Translations under genes and position numbers: made by a program
Origin: Streptomyces massasporeus
GTDB lineage: Bacteria; Actinomycetota; Actinomycetes; Streptomycetales; Streptomycetaceae
Length of the DNA: 64,000 bases
Direction: 5' to 3'
Assembly (NCBI RefSeq): GCF_014648995.1
Contig: NZ_BMSE01000003.1
Span: 186,001-250,000, forward strand
Part shown: positions 55,354 to 62,920 of the stretch, piece by piece
How the letters are laid out: each line of letters starts with the position of its first letter
How positions within the stretch are numbered: the stretch's first letter is position 1
The notes under the pieces: model-generated
Told to the model about the DNA's origin: nothing
Databases searched by the model: none
What the model saw: the letters and a program-made list of their open reading frames with translations, nothing else

Positions 55354-56046
55354 ATGGCCGAGGAAAACGACGCGCACAGCGAGAGCCCGAGCGCATGGGG
55401 GCAGGCGCTCGCGGCGGTGGCGCTGGTGGGGGCGCTCAGCGGCGGCTTCTGGTGGCTCGCGAAGACATCGGCCGCGGAGAGCGAGCCGAAGCCCGCCACC
55501 TGCTCCGCCGAGGAGACCCCCGGCCCGAAGGGCAAGCGCCTGACCGGCGCGCGGCTGTGCGAGGCGCTGAACCGGCCCGACCTGGCGGCGCTGCTGGGCA
55601 CGCCGACGGAGATCGCGAAGACCGCCTCCGGCAGCGACGGTTCCATCGGGTCCCCGGGCGGCAAGCAGATCGCCACCCCGCAGGCCCAGGTCGAGTTCGA
55701 GACGTACACCGTGACGCTCTCGGCGACCTACGACGGCCTTCCCGTGGCCGGGTCGGAAGGACTGCTTGGTAGCTACGCCCGCCCGCAGAAGGTACTGGGC
55801 CGCCCCGGGGTTCTCTACTCCACCCGCACCATCAGCATCAGCTTCCGGCTGGACGGCGGCGACGCGGACAGCGGTCCCGGCGTTCCGGCCCGGGCCCTCT
55901 CCGTCGCCCAAAACCCGAAGGACCGCGGCGGTTCAGTCGACGTCACCCTGTGGCGCGCGGACGGAGCCGTGCCGGACGACGCGGTGCTGCTGCGGGTCGC
56001 GGAGCGGGTGCTTCAGACACTCCCGGGGTGGACCTCGCGGGGCTGA
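55354..56046 (+). CDS. DUF6215-type membrane-anchored protein
   Basis: 230-residue protein with one N-terminal helix (GQALAAVALVGALSGGFWWLA) and an outside domain with KRLTGARLCEALNRPDLAALLGTP, VEFETYTVTLSATYDGLPV and VLGRPGVLYSTRTISISFRLDGG, matching my recollection of the Streptomyces DUF6215 family. Function unknown. ATG 55354 chosen (GGTGGGGG upstream); GTG 55345 possible. Divergent from argC. Confidence 0.7.
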   Translation: MAEENDAHSESPSAWGQALAAVALVGALSGGFWWLAKTSAAESEPKPATCSAEETPGPKGKRLTGARLCEALNRPDLAALLGTPTEIAKTASGSDGSIGSPGGKQIATPQAQVEFETYTVTLSATYDGLPVAGSEGLLGSYARPQKVLGRPGVLYSTRTISISFRLDGGDADSGPGVPARALSVAQNPKDRGGSVDVTLWRADGAVPDDAVLLRVAERVLQTLPGWTSRG

Positions 56047-56064
56047 GCCCGCCCCGCGAGGTCC
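56030..56064. terminator. bidirectional terminator spanning a stop codon
   Basis: GGACCTCGCGGGGC / GCCCCGCGAGGTCC, a perfect 14-base stem with a seven-base loop. The stop codon of the DUF6215 gene lies in the loop, and the GH51 stop follows, so both genes can end here. Confidence 0.8.
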
Positions 56065-56069
56065 GGGTC

Positions 56070-58556
56070 CTACCTCTGCTTGATCCGCAGGAACGTCACG
56101 GAGTTCGCCGGGAACGTGTACGTGAACTTCTCGGCCACGCCCCGGAAGGTGGACGTCACCGGCGTCACCGGGGTGTCCGTCTCGGTGTTCACGGCCGTCT
56201 CGTCGGCGGCCAGCGTGGTGACGCGGGCCGTGGAGGCGACCTTGGCGCCACCGAGGTCGACGGCCGTACGGGCCTCGGCCGACCGGGCGTTGACGACCTT
56301 GACGATCAGGTCCCCGGTCCGGGCGTCCTGGGTGACGACCTGGCGGAACGGCTCGGCCGGCTTGTCGTCCTTGAAGCTGCCCCACTCCTTGCCGTCGAGG
56401 AACAGGGTGACCTGGCGGCCGCGCACCTTGATGTCGATGTCGTAGGCCCGGCCCGTCTCGATCGACCCGGCCTTCGTCATCAGGGTGCCCTTGCCGCCGT
56501 CCACGGCCTGCTCGATCGCGGACTGGGTGTTGTTCCAGCCGCCCAGGTTCCACCAGTAGTAGTTGCCGGTGTCCTTGACGCCGAAGGCGACGAGGAAGCC
56601 CTCCTTGCCGGACTTCTTGGTGGCCTTCACATGCAGGTCGTAGTCCTTCCAGGCCGGGTCGCCCGCCGTGACCATGGTGTTCTCGGCGGCGGTGTCGGTC
56701 TGGACGTAGGCCCCGTCCTGGACGCTCCAGCTGCCGGTGCCGGCGTGCTTCCACTTCGAGGCGTCACCGGAGAAGTCGTCGCCGAAGAGGGTCGAGCCGT
56801 CGTCGGAGGTGACCTTCACGTCGTCGTACGCGGCGCTGGTCGCCCACGTCGACAGGCCGACGGCGCCGGTGATGGGACCGCTGACGTCCGGGGTCCCGGT
56901 GGCCCTGGAGGGGACCACGCGGTCGCCGACGTTGTTCATGAACAGCTTCTGGACCTCGTAGTTGGCCGAGTTCCAGGAGGCCCGGTTGTTGAACCAGATC
57001 ATGTCCGGCCGCCACTGGACGTAGTCCTCGTTGGCGAGCAGCGGGGCGTACGAGGCGAGCTTGACGACGTCCGCGTTGCGCTCCAGGCCCGTCATAAAGG
57101 CGGCTTCGGCCAGGCCGTTCTTCCAGGCGTTGCCCTGCGAGGCGTACTCGCCGAGGAAGACCTTGGGACCCTTGCGGTCGTAGGAGTCGTAGCGGTCGTT
57201 GTTCTGCAGGAACCAGTTCGGGCTGTTGTAGTAGTGCTCGTCGACCATGTCGACCTTGCCCTCGCGGTTCAGCTGCCAGGCGGTGTCGAAGGTCGAGCCG
57301 GCGTCGTCCGGGCCCGAGTTGGAGATGACGGTGATGTCCGGGTACTTCGCCTTGATGGCGGTCCGGAACTGCTCGAAGCGGGCGAAGAACTCCTTGGGGA
57401 GGTTCTCCTCGTTGCCGACCCCGACGTGGGTCAGGTGGAAGGGCTTGGGGTGGCCCATCCGCGCGCGGACCTTGCCCCACGTCGAGGTCGCCGGGCCGTT
57501 GGCGAACTCGATGAGGTCGAGGGTGTCCTGGATGTGCCGCTTGAGCAGCGCCTCGTTGTCGGTGGCCTTGTTCTGGCCGCAGCCGGTCACCAGGGCGGGG
57601 ACGACGGGCAGCGGCATGGCGCCGATGTCCTCGGAGAAGCGGAAGTACTCGTAGTAGCCGAGGCCGTAGCTCTGGTTGTAGCCCCAGAAGTTGGCGTTGG
57701 TGGCGCGCTCCTCGACCGGGCCTACGGTGTCCTTCCACTGGTAGCTGCGCTTGCGCTGCCAGTTCGAGGCCTCGCTGTAGTCCTCCATGGAGCCGGTGTT
57801 GACCAGGCAGCCGCCGGGGAAGCGCACGAAGCCCGGCTTCAGGGCCGCGATCTTCTCGGCGAGGTCCTTGCGCAGGCCGTTCGGCTGGTTCTTGTAGGTC
57901 TCGCGCGGGAAGAGCGACACCTCGTCGAGCGCGGCGGCGTCCGCCGAGGCGACGGCGAGCCGGCCGCGGTTGCTGGTGCGGGTCGCCGTGAAGGTGGCCT
58001 TGTACTTGGCCCAGCCGCCCTTCACGGTGACCTGGCGGGCGGTGGCGAGGCTGCCCGCGGCGTCCTTCAGCGAGACGGTGAGCGTGCTGCCGCTCGCGGC
58101 GCGGGCCCACACGGAGAAGTCGTAGCGCTTGCCCTGCTCGACCCTGATGCCGGTGTTGTAGCCGGAGTTCGTGACGGACGAACCGGCGCCCAGGGAGAGG
58201 TAGTTGCGGTTGCGTTCGTTGAGCCGCCCGGAGTCGTCGACGACCTGGGCCGTGCCGCCCACCGACCAGGAGGTCAGAGGCGTGTAGGAGCCGTTGTCGG
58301 CGGTGGAGTACTCGAAGGATCGGTTCTGCACGAGCTCGGCGTACAGACCGCCGTCGGCGGCCCGGTTGATGTCCTCGAAGAAGACGCCGTACATCGTGTC
58401 GTCGATCTTCGCGCCCTGGGCGGACGGGTCGACGGTGATCGCGTAGTCGGTGGCGTCCTCGGCCTGCGCGGGGGCCGGTACGAGGGCTGTCGCCGTCAGG
58501 AGAGCGGTGGTCGTGAGACCCAGTCTCCATCGGGGGCGGGCGGCGGTGCGTGGCAT
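56070..58556 (-). CDS. secreted GH51-type alpha-L-arabinofuranosidase
   Basis: 828-residue exported enzyme. Signal peptide LGLTTTALLTATALVPAPAQA. Residues ~95-215 form a CBM4/9-like carbohydrate-binding region (WSVGGTAQVVDDSG...RYDFSVWARAASGSTL). The catalytic barrel has GFVRFPGGCLVN, acid/base Glu in HVGVGNEENLP and nucleophile Glu in KVFLGEYASQG. Residues ~590-720 are an inserted LamG/concanavalin-like domain (FSGDASKWKHAGTGSWSV, WWNLGGWNN); the C-terminal beta domain follows. It removes arabinose from arabinan or arabinoxylan. Confidence 0.9.
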   Translation of the reverse strand: MPRTAARPRWRLGLTTTALLTATALVPAPAQAEDATDYAITVDPSAQGAKIDDTMYGVFFEDINRAADGGLYAELVQNRSFEYSTADNGSYTPLTSWSVGGTAQVVDDSGRLNERNRNYLSLGAGSSVTNSGYNTGIRVEQGKRYDFSVWARAASGSTLTVSLKDAAGSLATARQVTVKGGWAKYKATFTATRTSNRGRLAVASADAAALDEVSLFPRETYKNQPNGLRKDLAEKIAALKPGFVRFPGGCLVNTGSMEDYSEASNWQRKRSYQWKDTVGPVEERATNANFWGYNQSYGLGYYEYFRFSEDIGAMPLPVVPALVTGCGQNKATDNEALLKRHIQDTLDLIEFANGPATSTWGKVRARMGHPKPFHLTHVGVGNEENLPKEFFARFEQFRTAIKAKYPDITVISNSGPDDAGSTFDTAWQLNREGKVDMVDEHYYNSPNWFLQNNDRYDSYDRKGPKVFLGEYASQGNAWKNGLAEAAFMTGLERNADVVKLASYAPLLANEDYVQWRPDMIWFNNRASWNSANYEVQKLFMNNVGDRVVPSRATGTPDVSGPITGAVGLSTWATSAAYDDVKVTSDDGSTLFGDDFSGDASKWKHAGTGSWSVQDGAYVQTDTAAENTMVTAGDPAWKDYDLHVKATKKSGKEGFLVAFGVKDTGNYYWWNLGGWNNTQSAIEQAVDGGKGTLMTKAGSIETGRAYDIDIKVRGRQVTLFLDGKEWGSFKDDKPAEPFRQVVTQDARTGDLIVKVVNARSAEARTAVDLGGAKVASTARVTTLAADETAVNTETDTPVTPVTSTFRGVAEKFTYTFPANSVTFLRIKQR

Positions 58557-58585
58557 GGATACTCCGCGGCTCTCGGTAGAGGAGT

Positions 58586-58620
58586 GTTCGAAATATCAGA
58601 CATTGGTCAGCACTTCGAAC
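58586..58620 (-). promoter_or_regulatory. inverted repeat upstream of the arabinofuranosidase gene
   Basis: GTTCGAA (58586-58592) and TTCGAAC (58614-58620) are mirror arms 21 bases apart, 30 bases before the start codon. Each arm is itself a TTCGAA palindrome. A plausible operator pair for a sugar-responsive repressor. Confidence 0.5.
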
Positions 58621-58641
58621 GGCAAGATAGGGAGGGGGCGG

Positions 58642-59139
58642 ATGCGCGTCAATGGGTCGCGCAGGAACGGTGGGAACGGAGAGCGGGGCAGGATGGGCGA
58701 GTTCTGGCCAGTGCCGGACGCGCTGGCGTATCTGGCCGGGCGCTGGCGGGTGTCACGGTCGGTGCGGGATCTCGCGAGCGGCGCGGAAGGCGAGTTCACC
58801 GGAACCACCGAGTTCCGCGAGGACGGAGAGGCGCCCGGCGGGCTGCTGCACCACGAGTCGGGGACCTTCGTCTGGCAGGGCGTCGCCCGGCCCGCCGAGC
58901 GGACGCTGCGGTTCCTGCGGGGCCCGGGCGGCACGGCTCAGGTGCGGTTCGCCGACGGGCGGCCGTTCCACGACCTCGATCTGACGTCCGGTCGGCATGT
59001 CGCCGCCCACCCCTGTGCGGCGGACCTCTACCGCGGCGAGTTCACCGTCCACGACTGCGCCCACTGGCGGACGGTGTGGCGCGTCGGCGGCCCCTCCAAG
59101 GACCTCGTCCTGCGGACCGACTACGCGCGCGAGGGCTGA
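58642..59139 (+). CDS. DUF6314-type protein
   Basis: 165-residue predicted beta-barrel protein. From MGEFWPVPDALAYLAGRWRV, through DLASGAEGEFTGTTEF and GLLHHESGTFVWQGVARPAERTLRF, to FTVHDCAHWRTVWRVGGPSKDLVLRTDY it fits the DUF6314 family. Function unknown. ATG 58642 has a strong GGAGGGGG site; the family-like start is ATG 58693, so the first 17 residues are uncertain. Its end overlaps the convergent phosphatase-like gene by 19 bases. Confidence 0.75.
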   Translation: MRVNGSRRNGGNGERGRMGEFWPVPDALAYLAGRWRVSRSVRDLASGAEGEFTGTTEFREDGEAPGGLLHHESGTFVWQGVARPAERTLRFLRGPGGTAQVRFADGRPFHDLDLTSGRHVAAHPCAADLYRGEFTVHDCAHWRTVWRVGGPSKDLVLRTDYAREG

Positions 59140-59714
59140 GCGGCCGCCCCGTCGAAGCGCAGGTTCCAGCGACCCGCCCGGCCCGTCACGGCGGTCGTCG
59201 ACAGCGGGCGGACGTCGATGTTCCAGTACGTCGAGGGCGGTGCCTTCAGGGCGTACACCAGGGCGGCCCGGATCACGGACGGCTCGGCCACCGCCACGAC
59301 CCGGCAGCCGTCCTCGACGGGCCGGGTGTCGAGCCAGCCGCCGACACGCGTGATGAAGTCGACCAGCGACTCACCGCCATGCGGTGTGGCGCGGGGGTCG
59401 GCGAGCCAGGCGTCCACGGCGTCCGGCTCCCGGGCCATCGCCTCGCCGAGGGTCAGCCCACGCCACCGGCCCATGTCGCAGTCGCGCAGGCCCAACTGGA
59501 CCAGCGGCGCGTACCCGAGCCCCTCCCCCGTCGACCGGCTGCGCGGAGTCGGCGAGCAGTAGCGCAGTTCGGCCGCGGCGAGCGGCAGCAGCTCCTGGGC
59601 GAGGCGCTCCACCTCACCCCAGCCGGCCTGGTCCAGCGGCCGGTCGTCCTCGAAACGCTCGGCGAGCAGCGGAGAGCTGCGCGCGGAGGCGACGAACGTG
59701 ACCCGAAGTGGCAT
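59121..59714 (-). CDS. histidine-phosphatase-fold protein lacking catalytic histidines
   Basis: 197-residue protein with the overall layout of phosphoglycerate-mutase-like phosphatases: VTFVASARSS at the N-terminus where active members have RHG, RDCDMGRWRGLTLGEA, HGGESLVDFITRVGGWLD, and VVAVAEPSVIRAALVYAL where active members have SHG. Both catalytic His positions are replaced (SAR and AEP), so it is probably not a phosphatase by the usual mechanism. It could bind phosphate ligands or act as a regulator. Confidence 0.75.
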   Translation of the reverse strand: MPLRVTFVASARSSPLLAERFEDDRPLDQAGWGEVERLAQELLPLAAAELRYCSPTPRSRSTGEGLGYAPLVQLGLRDCDMGRWRGLTLGEAMAREPDAVDAWLADPRATPHGGESLVDFITRVGGWLDTRPVEDGCRVVAVAEPSVIRAALVYALKAPPSTYWNIDVRPLSTTAVTGRAGRWNLRFDGAAAQPSRA

Positions 59715-59787
59715 GCGGCGATCGTGGGCGCAGCAAGTGCGCAGGTCAAGAGGTGTTACCTACGAGTTACCGAGGGTGTGCCGGCCT

Positions 59788-60228
59788 TCACTGGCCGAAG
59801 ATGAGCGCCATCCAGTGCTCGGGCCGTTCCAGCGGCGCGAACCCGAGTTTCGCGTACACCCCGTGCGCGTCGTGGGTGGCGAGGAGGACGCGCCGCACCC
59901 CGTACTGCCGCATCTCGTCCCGTACCGCGGCCACGAGCGCGCTGCCGACGCCCTTGCCGCGCACCGACGGATCGACGTACACGTCACACAGCCACCCGAA
60001 GGTCGCCCGGTCCGTGATCACCCGGGCGTACGCGACCTGCTCCCCCGACACGGTCTCGTAGACGCCGAAGTTGAGCGAGCCCTCGATCGCCCGGTCCTGC
60101 TTCTCCCTCGAACGCCCCAGCGCCCAGTACGCGTCGGTGGACAGCCAGTGGTGCACGCGCGCGCGGTCGACGCGGCCGGGGTCGGTGGAGATCTCGTAGC
60201 CCTCGGGCAGGCTCGGCGTTTCGGTCAT
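59788..60228 (-). CDS. GNAT acetyltransferase
   Basis: 146-residue enzyme. WLCDVYVDPSVRGKGVGSALVAAVRDEM is the acetyl-CoA site and HDAHGVYAKLGFAPLERPEHWM the C-terminal part of the common GNAT subgroup. ATG 60228. Forty bases downstream of the MocR-type gene on the same strand, perhaps co-transcribed. Substrate unknown. Confidence 0.88.
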   Translation of the reverse strand: MTETPSLPEGYEISTDPGRVDRARVHHWLSTDAYWALGRSREKQDRAIEGSLNFGVYETVSGEQVAYARVITDRATFGWLCDVYVDPSVRGKGVGSALVAAVRDEMRQYGVRRVLLATHDAHGVYAKLGFAPLERPEHWMALIFGQ

Positions 60229-60269
60229 GTCCGCGATGCTCGCAGGCCGCCCGAAGGTGCGTCGAGCGG

Positions 60270-61706
60270 TTATCCCAGCACCTCGTCACAGGCCCTGCGC
60301 AGCCGTCGTACACCCTCCGCGATCTCTCCGGTCCCGGCGACCGCCGCGAAGCTCAGTCGGACGTGCGCGGCCGGAGGTTCGGCGCTGAAGTACGGGCGGC
60401 CGGGTGTGAGGGCGACGCCGGCGCGCAGGGCCGCGGAGGTCAGGGCCGACTCGTCCGTGCCGTCGGGCAGGCGGGGCCACAGGTGGTAGCCGCCGGAGGG
60501 GATGTGCGGCAGGGCCAGCTCCGGCAGGTGCAGGGCGAGCGCGCCGGTCATCGCGTCCCGCCGGGTCTTCAACTCCGCGGCGACGGCCCGCAGATGACGC
60601 GGCCAGGCGGGCGAGCCGACGAGTTCGAGTGCGGCCTCCTGGAGCGGGCGCGGCACGAAGAACGTGTCGACGACCTGGATGGCGCGCAGCCTCTCCAGCA
60701 CCGGCCCGCGCGCGGCCAGGGCGCTCACCCGGAAGCTCGGCGAGGTCGCCTTGGTCAGCGAGCAGACATGGACGACGACGCCGTCGGGGTCGTCGGCGGC
60801 CAGCGGGCGCGGCAGGGGCCCGGCGTCCTCGTGCACGAGCCTGCGCACGAAATCGTCCTCGACGACGAACGCGCCCGCCTCGCGGGCGATGCGCAGCACC
60901 TCGGCGCGCCGCTCGGGCGCGAGCACCGCGCCGGTGGGGTTCTGGAAGAGCGGCTGGCAGACGAAGGCCGGGGCGCCGGTGGCGCGGAAGGCGTCGGCGA
61001 GCAGCGCCGGTTTCACGCCGTCGGCGTCCACCGGGACCGGCACCGGGCGCAGACCGGCGGCCCGGGCGATGGCGAGCATGCCGGGGTAGGTGGGCGATTC
61101 GACCAGGACGGGGGCGCCGGACGGGGCGAGGGCGCGCAGGGCGGTGGTGAGCGCGGACTGTCCGCCCGCGGTGACCAGCACTTCGGCGGCGGTGAAGGAC
61201 CCGCCGATGCCGCGTGCGAACCACTCGCGCAGCTCCGGCAGCCCCTCCATGGGCGGGCGCCCCCAGGCACCGGGACGCCGCCCGGCCCGCGAGAGGGCCG
61301 CTGCCATCGCCCGCTCCGGCTGCAACGACGGATGCAGATAGCCGCCGTTGAACTCGATCACGCCGGGCGGCGGGGCGGCCAGCGACACCAGCACCCCGGA
61401 GGCGTCGACCGAGCGTGGGACGAGGTCGGCTGCGCCGTCGGCGCTGAGGGCGACCTCCTGCCAGGAGGTGTCCCCGGCGGGGGCCGGTGCCGTCCGGGCC
61501 TGTGCGCGGAACGCGCCCGCCCCGGGCCGGGTGACCACGAGACCCTCGGCGGCGAGCTGTGCCAGAGCCCGCGACACCGTCACGGGGCTCACCCGGAACC
61601 GCTCCACCAGAGCACGGCTCGACGGCAGCTTTCCACCGGGAGAGTAGCGGTCGAGCTCCCGCTTCAGCTGTTCCGCCAGTTCACCTACGCTGCTACGCTC
61701 GTGCAT
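60270..61706 (-). CDS. MocR-type regulator (GntR helix-turn-helix fused to aminotransferase fold)
   Basis: 478-residue regulator. Residues ~5-70 are the GntR winged helix (KLPSSRALVERFRVSPVTVSRALAQLAAEGLVVTRPGAGAF). Residues ~120-478 are a class I aminotransferase fold with TAGGQSALTTALRAL, FQNPTGAVLAPERR, FVVEDDFVRRLVH and the PLP lysine in VCSLTKATSPSFRV. Such proteins sense PLP or an amine. It is divergent from an EamA transporter gene with overlapping start codons, so that gene is the likely target. Confidence 0.93.
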   Translation of the reverse strand: MHERSSVGELAEQLKRELDRYSPGGKLPSSRALVERFRVSPVTVSRALAQLAAEGLVVTRPGAGAFRAQARTAPAPAGDTSWQEVALSADGAADLVPRSVDASGVLVSLAAPPPGVIEFNGGYLHPSLQPERAMAAALSRAGRRPGAWGRPPMEGLPELREWFARGIGGSFTAAEVLVTAGGQSALTTALRALAPSGAPVLVESPTYPGMLAIARAAGLRPVPVPVDADGVKPALLADAFRATGAPAFVCQPLFQNPTGAVLAPERRAEVLRIAREAGAFVVEDDFVRRLVHEDAGPLPRPLAADDPDGVVVHVCSLTKATSPSFRVSALAARGPVLERLRAIQVVDTFFVPRPLQEAALELVGSPAWPRHLRAVAAELKTRRDAMTGALALHLPELALPHIPSGGYHLWPRLPDGTDESALTSAALRAGVALTPGRPYFSAEPPAAHVRLSFAAVAGTGEIAEGVRRLRRACDEVLG

Positions 61707-61728
61707 GACAGCACAGAGTAGCGCTACT
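61644..61728. promoter_or_regulatory. divergent promoter/operator region of the MocR-EamA pair
   Basis: The palindrome AGTAGCGCTACT (61717-61728) lies within the start of the EamA gene. Half sites AGTAGCG (61644-61650) and CTACGC (61685-61690, 61693-61698) lie within the MocR gene. TACTCT (minus, 61720-61715) and TACGCT (plus, 61694-61699) are -10-like and five to eight bases from each start, suggesting short or leaderless transcripts. Confidence 0.5.
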
Positions 61729-62625
61729 GCCGCACCTTCGATAGCGGTCGCCGGCTCGGAACCGGAGCGTCCCGGCTTCGGCACCCTCCAGGCCGCCCTC
61801 GGCGTCGTCGCCTTCTCCCTCACGTTCCCGGCCACCGCCTGGGGGCTGGAGGGCTTCGGGCCCTGGTCGCTGGTCGCCGTGCGGAGCGTTCTGGCAGCGG
61901 TGATCGCGGGCGGCTGTCTGCTGGCCCTGCGCGTGCCGCTGCCCGCCCGCCGGCACTGGGCGGGGCTCGCGGTGGTCGGGGCCGGTGTCGTCCTCGGCTT
62001 CCCCCTGCTGACCACGCTGGCGCTGGAGACCTCCACCACCGCGCACGCCGCCGTCGTGGTCGGACTGCTTCCGCTGACCACCGCGCTCTTCTCCGCGCTG
62101 CGCGTCGGCACCCGGCCCTCGCGCACCTTCTGGGTCGCGGCCCTGGCGGGCGCGACGGCGGTGCTGGCCTTCACCGTGCAGCAGAGCGGCGGCACTCTGA
62201 CCACCGCCGACCTGTACCTCTTCGCCGCGCTGCTGGTCTGCGCGGCCGGCTACACCGAGGGCGGCCGGCTGGCCCGGATCATGCCGGGCTGGCAGGTGAT
62301 CGGCTGGGCACTGGTGCTGTGCCTGCCGCTGACCGTGCCGCTCGCCGTGCTCGCCCTGGCGCACGAACCCGTGCGGCTGACCGCGCACAGCGTCACCGGC
62401 CTGTTGTGGGTCGCGGCCGGCTCGCAGTTCGTCGGTCTGATCGTCTGGTACCGAGGCATGGCGGCCATCGGCATCCCCAAAGCCAGCCAGTTGCAGCTCG
62501 CCCAGCCGCTGCTCACACTGGTGTGGTCGGTGCTGCTGCTGGGCGAGCACCTCACGGTCGCCGCCCCGCTGACGGCCGCGGCGGTGCTGGTCTGCATCGC
62601 CGTCACGCAGCGATCAGGCGGCTGA
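61705..62625 (+). CDS. EamA/DMT-family transporter
   Basis: 306-residue protein with ten predicted helices in two EamA repeats (ALGVVAFSLTFPATAWGLEGFGPWSLVAVRSVLAA; then VTGLLWVAAGSQFVGLIVWYRGMAAIGIPKASQLQLAQPLLTLVWSVLLLGE). It would export or import a small metabolite. Its ATG (61705) shares two bases with the ATG of the divergent MocR gene (61706), a tight regulator-transporter pair. Substrate unknown; amino acids or vitamin B6-related compounds are plausible given MocR biology. Confidence 0.92.
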   Translation: MTAQSSATAAPSIAVAGSEPERPGFGTLQAALGVVAFSLTFPATAWGLEGFGPWSLVAVRSVLAAVIAGGCLLALRVPLPARRHWAGLAVVGAGVVLGFPLLTTLALETSTTAHAAVVVGLLPLTTALFSALRVGTRPSRTFWVAALAGATAVLAFTVQQSGGTLTTADLYLFAALLVCAAGYTEGGRLARIMPGWQVIGWALVLCLPLTVPLAVLALAHEPVRLTAHSVTGLLWVAAGSQFVGLIVWYRGMAAIGIPKASQLQLAQPLLTLVWSVLLLGEHLTVAAPLTAAAVLVCIAVTQRSGG

Positions 62626-62718
62626 GCGGGAGCGCGCACGGCCACTGCCAACGGGCGCCCCCCGCCGTAGACTCGGAGGCCACGGACCGCTGCTCCACAC
62701 ATCGTGAGGAGGCCCCAG

Positions 62719-62919
62719 ATGCGCGCAACCGCGGGCGACCAGCTTGTCCAGCACGGCAGGGTGGTCGGTCAGCACGACAAGGTCGGCGAGATCGTCGAAG
62801 TGCTCGGCCCCGAGGGAAACCCCCCGTACCGCGTCCGGTTCGAGGACGGGCACGAGGGCGTGTGCTCCCCGGGACCCGACACCGAGATCCGGCACCGGGA
62901 GACCACCACCGGGCCATGA
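62719..62919 (+). CDS. DUF1918 protein
   Basis: 66-residue protein with an SH3-like fold: MRATAGDQLVQHGRVVGQHDKVGEIVEVLGPEGNPPYRVRFEDGHEGVCSPGPDTEI. The GDxL, GxIxEV and PPYxVRxxDGH pattern is diagnostic. GAGGAGG precedes the ATG. Function unknown; widespread in actinomycetes. Confidence 0.92.
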   Translation: MRATAGDQLVQHGRVVGQHDKVGEIVEVLGPEGNPPYRVRFEDGHEGVCSPGPDTEIRHRETTTGP

Positions 62920-62920
62920 C

